Assembly (NCBI GenBank): GCA_000226015.1
Contig: JH152730.1
Location: 65,639 to 129,638, forward strand
DNA: 64,000 nucleotides
DNA from: Mnemiopsis leidyi
Lineage: Eukaryota > Ctenophora > Tentaculata > Lobata > Bolinopsidae
Direction: 5' to 3'
Shown here: in pieces, positions 1 through 13,372 of the stretch
Position numbering within the stretch: position 1 is the stretch's first letter
Layout: each line of letters starts with the position of its first letter
The notes under the pieces: model-generated
Seen by the model: the letters and a program-made list of their open reading frames with translations, nothing else
Database searches by the model: none
Told to the model about the DNA's origin: nothing
Position numbers and translations under genes: made by a program

Positions 1-3000
1 AGATCGAGCTGATTGGACTGAATTAAAGAAAATGGCGGCAAAGTCATCAGAGCATGCAGACGCCCGTTTTTGAAACGCCCTACTAAAAGTTACTTAGGAA
101 ATTTACATCAAAAATATAATCCAGAAAAACGCTTGATTGTGGCATAAAAAGCGAATATATCAACAGATGGAACACTGAAAATGGTAATGCTGCCAGCATA
201 AACGTCTAGCCGAGGGCTTTAAAAGCACAAAAATCGTTAAACTGCTGATAAGAGGGGGGGGCATCATGAGTTGGTTTACAAAGCCTGTAACATGACCTGG
301 CAAATTTATCAGACAATTAATTATCATCTATCAAATTTATATGTTTCATGACATTGACGACGAGCCAAACTGCCATTGTGACATTTTGGGCGATTACCTC
401 TGCTATCATGTTTGATAGAACTGCACATTGGACCTGGATATATATCATTTCAGACAGTACATTTAGTCTTTTGGCATAGTTCCAAATACTCGGCAGTTTG
501 TGGAGACAAATTATGGTGAAGGTTAGGACCTAGTAAATTTGAAACGCAAATGAGCGCAGCTAAAATATTTTGCATTTCTGAAGGGAGTTCCAGAAATTAG
601 GAGAAAGTATGTATGCATCCAGGCTCATAGCATGTGATTATCTTAATGAACTTGATTGGCTCAGCGTGAAGTTGTTCCTGCATACCAGAAGTTTTGAATT
701 ATACGGACTTCCTTCGACTAATTAAAACCGCGACTTTTGGAATACGTAACAAATTAACTGTACAGAGAAATTAAATGTAACGCTACAGAAGAGTTTAAGC
801 AACCCAAACTCCAAGAGAGAAAGAAATGACGAGATATAGCGGGATAAAAGCGAAAGAATTAAGTAGCAGCTATCTGGGTTGGGATGCAGGATAATTCTGA
901 CAGGATAACGAGACAGTTAGCAAATGACCATGAGGTTCAAGGTGTGGGATTACTCGTTACAGGCACCCAATAATGAGAGCTGCATTGGAGCTGGAGTGAC
1001 GCGAGTACTTGCCGAAGATCATATCTAGCACATTCCAAACATTGTTGGTAGGACTTGGAACTTCAGGAAGTTTTGTTGAGGCGACAATTTGTCTAATCGT
1101 GATGTGACAAGTGTTGACGGTCAGAGAAATCTTAGTACAGAAAGTGCTTAGCTAAGTCTTGGAAACGTCAACTGTTCGAGCTAAATCCCGAAAACATCAT
1201 CTCTTTGAGCGCTGCAATTCTGAAGACACCTGTGCTATATTGAAGTATTCTAACGTGCAGAAAAGCCCGCCAAGAGGAAAAGTTTACAAAAATATGCATT
1301 GTTTACAGTGCAAGACAAAGACAACAACAACAAATAACAGCAACAGGGCACGCCTACAGGCCTGCGGTTTCAGAGTAATTCTTCCGGGGAAATCCACCAA
1401 ACCAACTCACCAAAATCGATCAATTAGCCTCATTACCATCGCCACAGAAAGAGAGCCTAAAATACGCCGAAGTTAAATATTACCCCGATATATAACTCGA
1501 CCTGAACATTTAGACAAACAAAAAGGAACAAGCTTGACCACTGGCTGGGTTAGTTCTAAAATTAGGTTGAGTAAAGGCAGTCGAGAAATTAGTAGAGGAA
1601 CTAAGGCATGGTGGAGTGTAGGTGAGTTTGTGAGGCTTCCCCCACCACCCTGCTCATGGGAAAACTCGGTCTTTACCGTCAAGGCGGTTAACTCTGCTAT
1701 TAGAGAGCGGGTATTGGTTATTGCTACCTGATATACACCTTCTATATCATCACCATAGATACGATATAGCCTATCATCAAATGTATACTAACAGCCAAAT
1801 GTATACCAGTTTAAATCAAAATTATCGTGTAGCCATTACTCCACTCCTTCACACTATCCCGTAGAACGATATAAAGTATCAGAGCGAAACAAAATAGAAC
1901 AGAATAAAGGAACGCATATTGTAGAGCAAGGATTTCCAAACAATTAGTAACAGACAATGAGACTTAGTCCAATAGGTTAAGGAGCAGAGAGGAGAAGACC
2001 AGAAGATTTGTATGGCACGAATTGAGAAACAGAGAATTCTAGACGGCCCTGAAACTCGGAACGAGTTCCAATAGGGACGTTATGATTAAAACACGTGCAA
2101 ATTAATACATTAAGTTTGAAACACGTGTAGATATTATGTTTGGAATGTATACAACTTACAACAGGATAAATAAAGCATGCGGAGCTTTGTTAAACATAAC
2201 GAGAGACAGCGAGCCTGGGCTTTTAATTGCTACCATTTTTGTAACTGGCCGTTCTAACAGCTGAGCATCGTGACAAGCGTCAACTTAACAAAGTTAAAAC
2301 AAACTCAAATTTTACTTTTGACAACTGACCGAACTAGGGAACGTCAATTATGCGGAGCTCTTGTGGGGAATTTGTAGTGAAAGTGCGTGACTAATTAAGT
2401 ACATTAAACAGACGAGGGGTAAACAATAAGTCGATGTAAATGATGGAGCAACGTCTTAGACAAAAGAATCTAGAGCAATTTAACAATTAGTAAGCTGCCA
2501 AGTAAGGGGCAGCCAGCTCAATCAGTACAGAAATCTAGCTGGTTTAATTAGATCAGAGCATGCCATGATGCAATGTCCCATTATGGGGACGGTCAGTGTA
2601 AGGAGCTGGTAGATACGGAGAAATGAACACACGGTTCATTGCTCACTCGTACACCGCAGGGTTAAATCACGGTGTCTTCTAATGATCTGTGAAGACGTTT
2701 TACTGTCACGGTCTCCGGTGTTATCCTCTATCCGTGGCTTCAAATCTCTACTTGTTGATATCTAGCGGAAATTCATGTAATCTGATTATCTACAGGGATA
2801 TTTCCAGATACTTCGCAAGACTGAAGTGCATGTGGTAGAGTTCTTCAGAGTGCGCGGTACACATAGGTAGGGTGAAGGTGTAGTGTATTATAGACTATTT
2901 CCTGTCTTTTTGTTAGGGCTCCTTCCTCAAAGGGAACCTGTCAAACTACATACCAGACGAGTTTTATGTCGAGGCAACATTGTTTACACAGAAGTTAGTG

Positions 3001-6000
3001 ATCTCTTAGATTTCAGAATCTCAATAACATAGCACTCGCTAGAAGTTTAAAATTTCACAAAGTCTATCTAATCCAGGGTGCTATCTGTAGATCTCGTGTA
3101 ACTGTGATGATTGCTGCAATATCCACAAATCTACACATTGAACTTTAAATACTTACTAGTTGGAGAGACTTGGTATCTAGTCTTTGCTGTTTGTATTCTT
3201 TAGTTGGCCTATCCATTGCAATAACCGAGAGAATTATACGACAAACACAAAAAATGCGTTAAGGAATACGTAGCTCAATGTGTGAAGTGAAAGACATTGC
3301 ATCAGAATGAAATTGAATTTGGTCAATAAAGCGAACCGTACAAAACGTTACGTAGTTTCCTACCTAAATGTACAGAACATCCAGTTTAATCGAAAGCAAA
3401 CAACCAACGTAGCACTTGATCAGCTATCAAGTCATAAGTTCGAGTCGCATTTGTCGTATATTCAAGCAGTCTTCTGTAATTTAAGGATGGCAGGTAATTG
3501 ATCAAAAACCTGATGCAGAATTTAGTCATGACGGAAAAATCTGTTACGGTAGAATGACATTTAAAGGCAGTTTAGAGTTAGTTCAGCATCATTCATTCGA
3601 TTACAAAGCATATTTAAGTTGTTAAATCAAATTTGAACAACAGAATGAAAGTAGAATATAATGGCAGTAATTTTGAGAAGGCAATGCGAGCCAGTAAACA
3701 ATATGGAGCTTTTGGTCCATCTAGGATTCCAAACCCACCAGTAAATAACACAAGGTAGAGGAGACAAGTAAACGAATCTACTTCTATAATCTATAGATTG
3801 TTCTGAATGTTACTAAACATTGAGTGTAACAGTGGATCGGGACTGAATCGCATGGCATTTTGGTCAGTATTATTGAAGAAAGGAGATAGAAGTTATAGGG
3901 CCACCATGGTAATTGGTAGACGATAAAAGTCATTAAAAGCTGCAGCACAAGATTCCAGAAATTTTGAGAACGACTCATTCATTGCTACAAAACGGAAACA
4001 TACTTAGAAACATGTACTTAGAAATACGTACTTGGAAACAGACAACAACGTGTAAAAGTAGATTCATCTTGAAAGACTTAGAGTTTGATAACACAAAATA
4101 TTTCTATTGGAATTCACCTGCCCCCATTTACATCTTCTTGACAATAGATTCTGCATGCGAAGGGAATGCCGATTGCCATTTGCTGCACTTTATCATTTCT
4201 ACAACTCTATACGGCATTCACATCAGTAACATTAAGAGGCTAGAGAGTATCAAGCAAGATTGAAAGTCAACAATTTAACGGCCAGAAATTTCCATAAATC
4301 TGCTCGCGCTGGACCTGACACTGTTCAATTTCAAACATCGTCACCAATTTTGATATATTTCACGGAAGTTGAAAGGGAGATGTTAAAATATTCGATTCAC
4401 ATGAATACGGTAAAGAATCTACTTATAAGATGGAGGTGACATTAGATCAGTGAGTTAGTAGACTAATTTCTCGTCAGTGAAACTACTTGATAACTTTGTA
4501 CTACCTGCATTTTCGTGTCAGCACCCATCTTTTTGTTTTTCATACGGCACAAACCGAGGAGGCTGCTTTATATACCCGGGTAAAACTGATAACTTACAAT
4601 CCAGTAGGTACTTAGCTAGAGGAAATAGCGGGCAAGTTTTGTTCTCACTTTGCAATTAACGTGCAGCTCGCATGTCCACGGCATTAAGCCACAATACGGC
4701 TTCTAGTTTCTACTAGAGATTTAGCGAAGGACTTGTACGTCAATTATTTCCCTGAAAACAATAGATATTAGACATTTACACCAGAATAATCGAGTCAGTT
4801 ATATTTGCAAGAAACCCTAAATCGTACATGCTCTGTAAAGAAGTTATTTTTCTTCGACTGAATTCCTAAGGGATTCTTTGAAGGGACTTTGGTCATGGCA
4901 CAGGAAAATAATCTGACAACCAACTTTTTGCGATTCAGATTGGGAAGTACGAAAGTACGAGCATCTGCAGTTCCATCTATCACACGAGCAATTAGGCAAG
5001 GATGTTACAACACCAACTAAAAGTCTACTGTCTAGATTTCACGAGAAACTCGACATTCGGAGAGCGGAAACCAAAAAAACGTTCTCTAACAAGAAGAGAG
5101 CTGTGTTTAAGATTGGTTTAACGATACTTGGCTCGGGCTGTAAAAACTGTAAAATGAAACGATCTTGGTTGAGTTACTATTTTGGCCATTGATTCATCTC
5201 TTCTAAATGATTTGTGGTTGAGGAGCCTGTTTACTGTGGCATGCTAATGAATTAAGCTTCTCTTCCGGAAATTCTTGAATTCACGGCACATTCTGGATCA
5301 TACTTTTGATTAAAGTCCTACCTTCCTGTAAACGAATTTGAGGCTAGCTCAATTCTTAGAATCGAATTTACCCGTGCATGAGTTCTATTGCCTCAACTAC
5401 CTTGTTCCGTAATCATGCAACCGGGAACGATCTGAAATTTAAATATTTTTACGCGCGGCAATATATGCGCGTTCTTGCGCGGTATTTGATTGATATAACA
5501 CATAGCGCGTTCCATGAAATGCCAACTTAGACAGGGTTAGACTGGTGGGGCCGGGGTGCGAGACTGTGAGTTGTCTTGTTACGTGGCAAACAGCTTCTCA
5601 AGCTGGTTTGGCTGGTATATCAATCTGTTTGGAGGCACATAGCTCACAATACTTATGCGGGAGGGAAATTTCCTCAACATTAGTGAGTCTTGAAGCGAAC
5701 TGTGACAGTTACTTTCTGTACTTAATCTGTCACTCATAATTCCGCAGAGTCCTTCAGTAATTGGGGAACAGACCGAAGTCATCAGCTGCTAGAACATATC
5801 ATTGCGTAATTCTACGAAAATTTGCGCAACTCTAACCCATCGAAACGATAGAATAAGTTAAATATCTGTTATACAAGCTGTGAAACACTTCCGGGGACAA
5901 TGAGCCACGGATTCTTTTTCAAGCGAACGTCCGGTGTTATGGCGCTATAAATAGAACGGGTATTGCAATATGCTTCAGTAGGTCGTATGAGTTACACACA

Positions 6001-6360
6001 TGCTGATATCTATTTACCACACAGTAGCTGAGGACACAACGTTTAGATTTACAGTGTAGAACTGTGTACTATCATATAATGTGGCAGTCTTCAGATAGTG
6101 TACTTCATGTACCCTGTACTATTACACGGTCATCTTATCGACACCTAGATGTACAGTTTCTACAAATAATACTCATTGTATGGTAACATGCGATATATTA
6201 CTCATTGCTTGATCGGCTAGCATGCACTGATCTGTTTATGTGTATTAGTCAACAGCGGTATCTACAGCGCTAATGATATATGAAGAGCATTGATACAGAG
6301 TTGGAGAAGCGCCAAATAAACTGACGGAGATAGATGTGGTACAAAATGTGGGTTGTGTCT
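1..6360. other. Gene-free stretch, nothing recognised
   Basis: I see no exon chain, RNA gene or transposon here. Open frames are short (about 105 codons at most), have no recognisable domain and are not bounded by convincing splice sites. Base composition is AT-rich and similar to other intergenic parts of the window. Distal 3' sequence of the minus-strand gene that ends at 6674 may reach into the right edge. Confidence 0.5.
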
Positions 6361-6384
6361 TACACTGTACACACTGCTATACAC

Positions 6385-6650
<266 letters not shown>

Positions 6651-6673
6651 ACATGTATGTACGCTATCTCAAC

Positions 6674-9600
6674 TCAAGGTGCGTGAAGTTGAGCGAGGGC
6701 TGAGAATTTCTCTAGGTCTCGCTGCCATAGAAGAGCACTGAGTGTAACCTTGCACATTTATTATGTATAACTATGTAATTACATATTATGTTGAGAGTGA
6801 TTAGCAGCCATGTGGGCAACAGAGCATCATGCCATCATACTTTTCAAAACAGCCTTCTGTTGTACAATGATCATTTGCACTATTTTCAGACTTGTAAATT
6901 ACAAGTTGTAATTTGTATAATTAGTTAACAAGCAGGTCGACACTGTACCTCACACACAAAATAATTACTGTAACTTTTCAAGAAGTTAGATGTAACACTA
7001 CCCACCTCTACAATGCTGACTCTAGCGAGTTGACCGGGCGCCATGCCCAGGACGCTCCGCCCACTCCCTCCCCTCCGGATGTGTCTCTTGCTCTCGCGCT
7101 CCAGCTCCGCGAGGCGCTCCTTCTCTTCCTCCTCGTCCAACTTTTTGGTGAGGCGTGCAAAGCGCTGGGCGACAAGGTCACTGATCTTCATCTTAGGCTT
7201 GTTGATGTCGGGAGTTGAGGAGCGAGAAGTAGAGGGAGAGACGATGGGGGAGGTGGTAGCTGGAGTTATAATGGAGGCAGGAGTGCGAATGGAGTAGTCC
7301 TCTAGAGACTTTATCTTAGCGCTGTGCTTGTAGCGCCGTGCTCTAGAGTTGCTAGATCTGCTGGAAAACGCGGGGGAAACTGATCTCTCGCTGAGATCTG
7401 TTTCGGGCTCGTGCTGTCTTCCATTGTATTGATACATGAAACCGCAAACCACAACAAAGCCAACAACAACAACAGAGGAGCGCAATGGAAATGTATAAGC
7501 TAGAGTAATCAGTAAGCTACACAGCGGTGAAGGAATGCTAGCTTTGCTGGAGTGGACACGTGACCTAATGTGTTGACGTGTCTTTACAAACTGGGGTTAA
7601 AATAATCGGCCACCCGGCCAGATCCTCCCTAAATTAGTGTATCCAGTGAGGCTGATATCTCGTTGTAACGACTACTAATTAACTCCCATTACGTCCCCCC
7701 ACACGCCCACTTGCTCCTGCTTGTCTCCTGCTTTTCCTCCCGAGCACGCTAGTCTTCCCCGGCACTGTCACTTTGACGCGATACTACTACACAGCACTAA
7801 GTGCTGATATTTCTACATTTTTGTAGCGCAGCCGGCGCTTCACACTTTGCTTCACGCCCACTTCACCACTTTATATCCGAAAAAAGGTTAAAACTTCACT
7901 CTCTCCTACCCTCATTAATCTCGTACAAACCTGATGTTATTGCAGGCTTATCTGATAGCCCTTCATAACATTTTACTAAGAGCGTGATAATTATAGGTTG
8001 TAGACATTTTTAAATCTGTCGAATTTTTCGCGGACATCCAAGTTGAAAATACTTGTTAGCAATTGTCGCCATGGCAGTCTCATACAGAGAATATAATTGT
8101 AAATTGTGAGGTTATTAGTTAATGGCTACTTTCTGAAACTGAAACTACATACAGGCTATTGTTTCATCTTGCATATTATGTGTACATTGTACCAGGCGGA
8201 ACATTTTACACACACATAATATGTGACATTAGTATTTTGCAGGAAGTGCAATTCGAAATTTTGCTTGCAACTGTTACCGAATACCCCGACATTTAGAGAA
8301 GCTAAAGATAACGCAACTTTATGACCTGACTTTTCTAAAATATACCAGATTTTTCCGTGAAGCTGAACTGAAGTGCAGTGACGTCATTTAGTCGCTGACG
8401 GGCAAGAAAGCTTCCAATATCATCACCCCAATTCACTTAATGTTCAAGTATGCAGTACTTTTGTTGACACGCTTTGTGTCACCCAATTTAGTTTCAAGTA
8501 CAAACTTAAAAACACTATGGATTTGGTCACATGATGTCCGAATAAAATATTCGTCAGTTCACCTAAACTCCCAGGAACATGTCACTTAGCCTAGAGTAGC
8601 AGAACTATTACAATCTAAAGCCTTATGTGACGAAAGTTGAGCTACTTGTCAAAAGATCAGGTCTCACACGAACAAAAGAACTACGTACAGAGCTGACGGT
8701 AAATTAATGAAAGTAGTGTTAAGTGTGAGCTAATATATGCACTTCTTCTGAGGAAATATATACATATAGGTCTGTCATATATCTGACACTGATTCATTAC
8801 GTTTTTAATAACTACACTTCAAGATTTAGACATTTCAGTTGTGAGATACGTTAGTTCTACAAATACAGAAGGAAAGTTTAATTCAGAATGTAATATATAT
8901 ATTTTGTCTATCCGTCAAATCACAGTCCGACACCAAATCGAAATATCAAACGGAAAGATGTTGAATTTAAAATCCCTGTAAACCAAATGAGTTTTTATGA
9001 TAATTTATAATAATTGAACTATGTTCTGTACTCACATCTCGTGCAATCTGTTCGAGGGACGATGTCCCGCTTAGTTTTGTACCAAACAGGGGCGACTTGA
9101 AGCTTGGTCTCTTTCTAATCTCCGATCTGAAGGGGACAAGAGTATCATCAGGAGTAAGTTAATCTAAATTAAAAACAACACACAGAACTCGAAATATTGC
9201 TCTGAAATCTTGCGGATAAGAACGTTAAAGCAAAAATTCCCGATAGTGTATAAAGTAGGATGTAGCCGATGTTTGCATATAGGATGACTTATCAGAAAAC
9301 ACGGCTATTATATGGGATTAAGTACGATTAAAACTTGTGCATATGATTCAAAATCACACATTCTTGATTCCAGCAATATAACTGGAGTTTTCAGTAACTT
9401 CTTTTGTTATTTAGTGTGAAGTTATAAGTCTAGAGTAGACTGTTCAAATTAATTGGAATTAAGATCTAATAAAGTTGATCACGTGAAATTACATCGGTAA
9501 TTGCACATTTTAAGTAATTTGATATCAATGTAGTCAAGTGAAGTTGTGCTGTTTAAGAACCTAATGTTGTTCACGTCATTAGTCTGACATTGTGTCACGA

Positions 9601-10182
9601 ATTGCGCTATTTTTTCATTTAAATGTTACGTGATCAATAGATCTTTTTGAGGCACTATAAAAGGAAATGAATTCTATCAATTTCAAGGGAAAATATGAAA
9701 TCTTGAGGTAAGTAGGAAGCGGATCTCGGGGAGTAGAATTACAGTAATTACAATGCAAATGTAGCGGGTTGTAGTTTGTTGCTAGGAATCAATTAGAGGG
9801 TAAAGTAGGAAGAAGAAAATGCACACACGCACACACTGGCGAAGGAGCATACCTCGGAGTTAGCAGGAGGGAGTTATAGAAGTTTGAAGTGCTGGCAAAC
9901 ATTTTATAGACTATATTTAACGTTCTTTCACCTTGGTAAAGTGTGGAGTTGTCAGCCATTACCCTCAACATTCACCATCACAACATTCCATTGTGGTCGG
10001 TTAAAGTTTAAATACTTAATGTTGGCATAACAAACTGTGTGGGTATTGATGTAAAGTTGTCATGCAGTTATTAAACTAAACAAGTAACATGCATGATAAA
10101 GCGTGCCTTAGCGTTAACTGTTATTTAGCTAACACTAAACACTTAAAACTTACTTTCTGTCTTTTCTCTTTTCTCCGCTCAT
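6674..10182 (-). CDS. Unrecognised 191-aa basic protein, four exons
   Basis: Exons on the minus strand: 10182-10154, 9126-9036, 7413-7006, 6721-6674. They join in phase to 576 nt ending in TGA. The start is the first in-frame ATG, giving a product that begins MSGEKRKDRK; the acceptor just upstream (exon edge near 10199) suggests a spliced 5' UTR. The protein is Lys/Arg-rich at the N terminus and Ser/Thr/Pro-rich in the middle (about residues 45-110, several SP/TP sites). A predicted charged helix, rich in Glu and Arg, covers about residues 115-150. The C terminus reads ...FSALAQLHAP. I do not recognise the family. A longer open frame upstream of 7413 looks like a membrane segment, but it is the T-rich tract of the intron, so I excluded it. 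The last exon is short (15 codons) and is the least certain part. Confidence 0.6.
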
Positions 10183-10199
10183 CTCTTCTTCAATAAAGC

Positions 10200-11700
10200 C
10201 TTAGCACATTCTGTACAAGAGAAGTTGTATTGTTAAAATGTTACACTAATAATATTGTAAGTAACGAATATGGATTTGATATAAATCAAATACAGTAGAG
10301 TGCTTGTACTACATTGAAATGTATAAAATGTAGTGCGCTTTGAATATAAATTTAGAAACTAATAAGCATCAGTGTATGTGCTAAGAAGCGAAAGAATTTT
10401 ATCGATTTGTGTGGTGGTAATAAACCTTTGCTGCAACAATTATCATAACTGCAACCAGTGTAAGTTAATTACTATTTAATTAACACGACAGCAAAGCAGA
10501 CCTTTGTACATAGGTGTTATGAAAACGGAAAATGTAAGTCTGAAAAGACAGGTTTGAATGTAAAGCAAGTCTTTTCAACAGAAGTAGAAACGTCTAAACG
10601 CAGCCCGTTGTGGAAGTCTTTCAAGTCTTCCAAGACTTGGAAGAATTAATCAACGTTCCTCTCGTCTTATTTTTCTCTCCAAAATGCAGCAATACTGTTA
10701 AAACCTACAACGGAAGACACTATTGTAATGTTTTTGTACACGATCAAATATATCCAATAAAGCTGGAATGCTGAGTTCGTATTTCGGTGTATATGTTTGA
10801 GTTACAATGCTAAACGCACACGACATAATCAAATTTAACGACTAGAATTAGTAGAAATTAAACATGCAGGAGAGAATCAGCACAGCGGAATGTGACTTGT
10901 AGTGGGACCAAAATAGTCTGCCCTAGCTAACGAGGAGGAAACAGTCAAATTTAGTTTTGCAAACCTTGTTTAATAAACAGTGTTCAGCAGAGCACGTGTT
11001 TTTTCTGGTATGCAGAACTCAAAAGTGGAAAGAAAACGGAACACGGAATGTGTGTTAGGTTGCGCAATATATGGCCAGATAACGGTGGGTGAGGTGTAGT
11101 AATGCGACACGTTTTGCACTGCCAGCATGCTTCAACGTAATCTCATGATATCAATAAATTTGGGGATCAGATAACATTGTAACAGTTACACAAATATCTA
11201 CAGTAAGGGTTTCCTGGCTCCTCACATGCATTGTTTTGTGTCCTCATCCCTTCAATGCTATGCAATATTCCTAACAGTTGCACGGCACCATCTCTTGTGA
11301 TATAAAAATGCAATTAAATGCACGTGATATTACTTTATACATACACTGTGTACACTGTACACATGCATGTCATATACTACTATTTACGTATAAATGCACT
11401 ATCACAAACACATTCCCAGGGTAAATTCCATTAATCAGAGGTTCATGATATGATATGGTGACAAAATCAATACACTTTCAACGGTAATTCGTTTTAGGAC
11501 AATAGGAATTAGACAAATGAGAATCACCGGCCTTCATAACTCAAATAAAGCTTCAAAATAAAACTATAAAATGAAATATATTACAGCATGCAGCCAGGCA
11601 TACATTCCCTTTCAAAACCCATAAAATATATACGTAGTAAAAGTAGAATATTGTATCTAGCAAAAACCAAGTCACATCAGTAAATTACTCGGTACTACCT
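10200..11700. other. Intergenic stretch, no gene seen
   Basis: This lies between the upstream end of the 191-aa gene and the 3' end of the TXNDC12-like gene. It may hold the 5' UTR exons and promoter of the former. No coding exon with good splice sites was found on either strand. Confidence 0.4.
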
Positions 11701-11706
11701 AAACAA

Positions 11707-11712
11707 TTTATT
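11707..11712 (-). promoter_or_regulatory. Polyadenylation signal AATAAA for TXNDC12-like gene
   Basis: A canonical AATAAA on the minus strand lies about 135 nt beyond the stop codon at 11847, a normal distance for a 3' UTR. Confidence 0.5.
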
Positions 11713-11846
11713 GAAATAAAAATCCCAAAAATAAAAATATGTTTCAAAACTAAAGTTTCCAATTGGAAAAAGGCAGGTACCCACATCAGAGAAATGTCAG
11801 ATTCCACATTTTCTAGTTGTTGGCAATCCACACATAAACCAACCTC

Positions 11847-12323
11847 TCAGAGCTCTTGCTTTGTAGCGATGTTAGCTAGCACATTGTTCATAGAAATGAT
11901 AATTTCATCAGATGATGGGTAGAAATATTTATACTTATCTCCTCTTCTTGTGTTAGAAAATTCAGGTCTGATATTTCCACTGGAGTCAAGAAAAACGATT
12001 CGAGGAATGTAACCACCATCAATACTGAAATCAGGGTCACTAGAGGGCTCTTCATCGTCTTCAGCATTAACCATCACAAACTTGTCACTTAAATCCAACA
12101 TGGCCTTGCTGCCAGCAACCAGAGGCTTCAGCCTCTTGCAGGCACCACACCATGTTTTGTGAAGTATAACCATAATAGGTTTGTCTTGTTGACTAGCCAC
12201 AATTTTTGCCTCACTCCATCTTACCCATGCATACTGATCACCAAATCCTCCCCCAGATAAGTTAGCTTGCACGCATAATAGCATAATCCACAATGAGCAG
12301 AATAGCAAACATTTTCCTTTCAT
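11847..12323 (-). CDS. TXNDC12: Thioredoxin domain-containing protein 12 (ERp18-like)
   Basis: A 158-aa ER thioredoxin. A hydrophobic signal peptide covers about residues 1-20. The thioredoxin fold follows, with active site WCGAC (Cys59 and Cys62) in the context HKTWCGACK. The family-typical segments VMVNAEDDEEP and GGYIPRIVFLD come next, then YKYFYPS, and a C-terminal KQEL that should act as an ER-retention signal. Known members (ERp18/AGR1) are ER-lumen thiol-disulphide oxidoreductases and have the same WCGAC motif with an EDEL-type tail; the related AGR2/AGR3 lack the second cysteine, so this is the TXNDC12 type. The start is the ATG directly before the signal peptide. Just upstream, a clean acceptor (T-rich tract, exon edge near 12338) implies a 5' UTR intron. 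The coding region itself has no intron. Confidence 0.93.
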   Translation of the reverse strand: MKGKCLLFCSLWIMLLCVQANLSGGGFGDQYAWVRWSEAKIVASQQDKPIMVILHKTWCGACKRLKPLVAGSKAMLDLSDKFVMVNAEDDEEPSSDPDFSIDGGYIPRIVFLDSSGNIRPEFSNTRRGDKYKYFYPSSDEIIISMNNVLANIATKQEL

Positions 12324-12362
12324 GATAACTTTTTTCACCTGATAAAAAAGGAAATTAAAACA

Positions 12363-12644
12363 ATCTAATCTTCCAGGTGCCTCTTCAGTACAACTGTAGA
12401 AGCCAGAGTACAGGTGTAACAAATACAAAATATGGAAATTCGTGATTGATTAAAATCAATTCACTTCTCTTGAATAGCAATTCACTTCTCTTGAAGAGCA
12501 TCAAAAATTAATATTTTCAGTGATTTTGCATGCAAATTGTCCATTTGCAATGTATTTGTGTCCAACAGCAATGTATTTGTATTTGTTACACCTGTACTAA
12601 GGCTTTTACAGTTATACTGAAGGGGCTCCTGGAAGATTCTACAT
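12363..12644. repeat. Imperfect inverted duplication upstream of TXNDC12
   Basis: About 70 bp at 12363-12432 recurs in inverted orientation at 12571-12644 (shared core ATCTTCCAGG ... CAGGTGTAACAAATACAAA), separated by about 140 bp. The spacer holds a small direct repeat of TTCACTTCTCTTGAA at 12461 and 12481. The arms lie within the probable 5' UTR intron of the TXNDC12-like gene and could fold into a hairpin in its pre-mRNA. Confidence 0.7.
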
Positions 12645-13164
12645 CTTTTAATTGAGACCCTCCTCATTTAACCCTCAATCACGGTTTTCTGGTCATTCAG
12701 CTGAGTCAACCGAAGAAGATTGCATAGGCAAATGTCCTTAGCGCACTCCTCTAGGATTGGCGGATCTGGGAATCGAAACCCCCCATCTTCTGCATAGAAA
12801 TCGGGGTAGATAATCTGGGTAGATATGCCCCAGCGGCCTTGGCTACGCAAGAGGGCACCGTCATAAGGGGGGGCCAAATCTTCATAGATATGGAACAATT
12901 CTGCCAGATTAACTAGCAAAATTGTGTGTTTGGTTAAATACCTTAACTATAAATTTAGATTTTTTGGTCATATTTTCACAAATAGCTCCCGGGGGGCACC
13001 ACTTGGGAGCCCCTTTTTACTGCCAAGGGGCGCCATATTGACTACAGCTACAAAATTACGCCACTGGGACAGGCACCTTATGTGTGACAAAATGCATGTA
13101 AAAACTTATACATAAGCGGATTTGAAACTCTTGGTACAAAGTTTTGTAGACAAAAAAAGTTAAC

Positions 13165-13372
13165 GGGGTGTCTGACATCCTGCCCCATAACATCGTGCCC
13201 CAGAACACCCAGAAATTTAGCCCCAGCGACGCCCTGCTTCTCAAAAGACAACTTTGTAAGGGTTAGGGTTAGGGTCAGGGTTTGGGTTAGGGTTTGGGTT
13301 AGGGTCGCTGGGGCCAAATATGCAGGAAAAATGTTGTGGGCACGATGTTGTGGGGCAGGACAACAGGAACCG
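13165..13372 (+). mobile_element. Palindromic repeat element with telomere-like core, copy 1
   Basis: The ends are inverted copies of a sequence like TCCTGCCCCAGAACATCGTG. The centre, about 13258-13308, is an array of GGGTTAGGGT / GGGTTTGGGT units. The same arrangement, in opposite orientation, occurs at 39460-39685 including sequence beyond the terminal repeats. This is best explained as a small non-autonomous mobile element that carries a telomere-like array. No target-site duplication was clear. Confidence 0.7.

Noticed and set aside
7414-7599. Apparent membrane helix (VVVVGFVVVCGF) upstream of the 7413-7006 exon
   Set aside because: There is no ATG, and the stretch is the T-rich tract before a phase-correct acceptor that links to the exon at 9126-9036.
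12668-12919. 83-codon minus-strand frame with balanced composition
   Set aside because: No ATG at its start, no recognised domain and it sits in a repeat-rich interval; it could be part of an interspersed repeat with a B-box-like motif.
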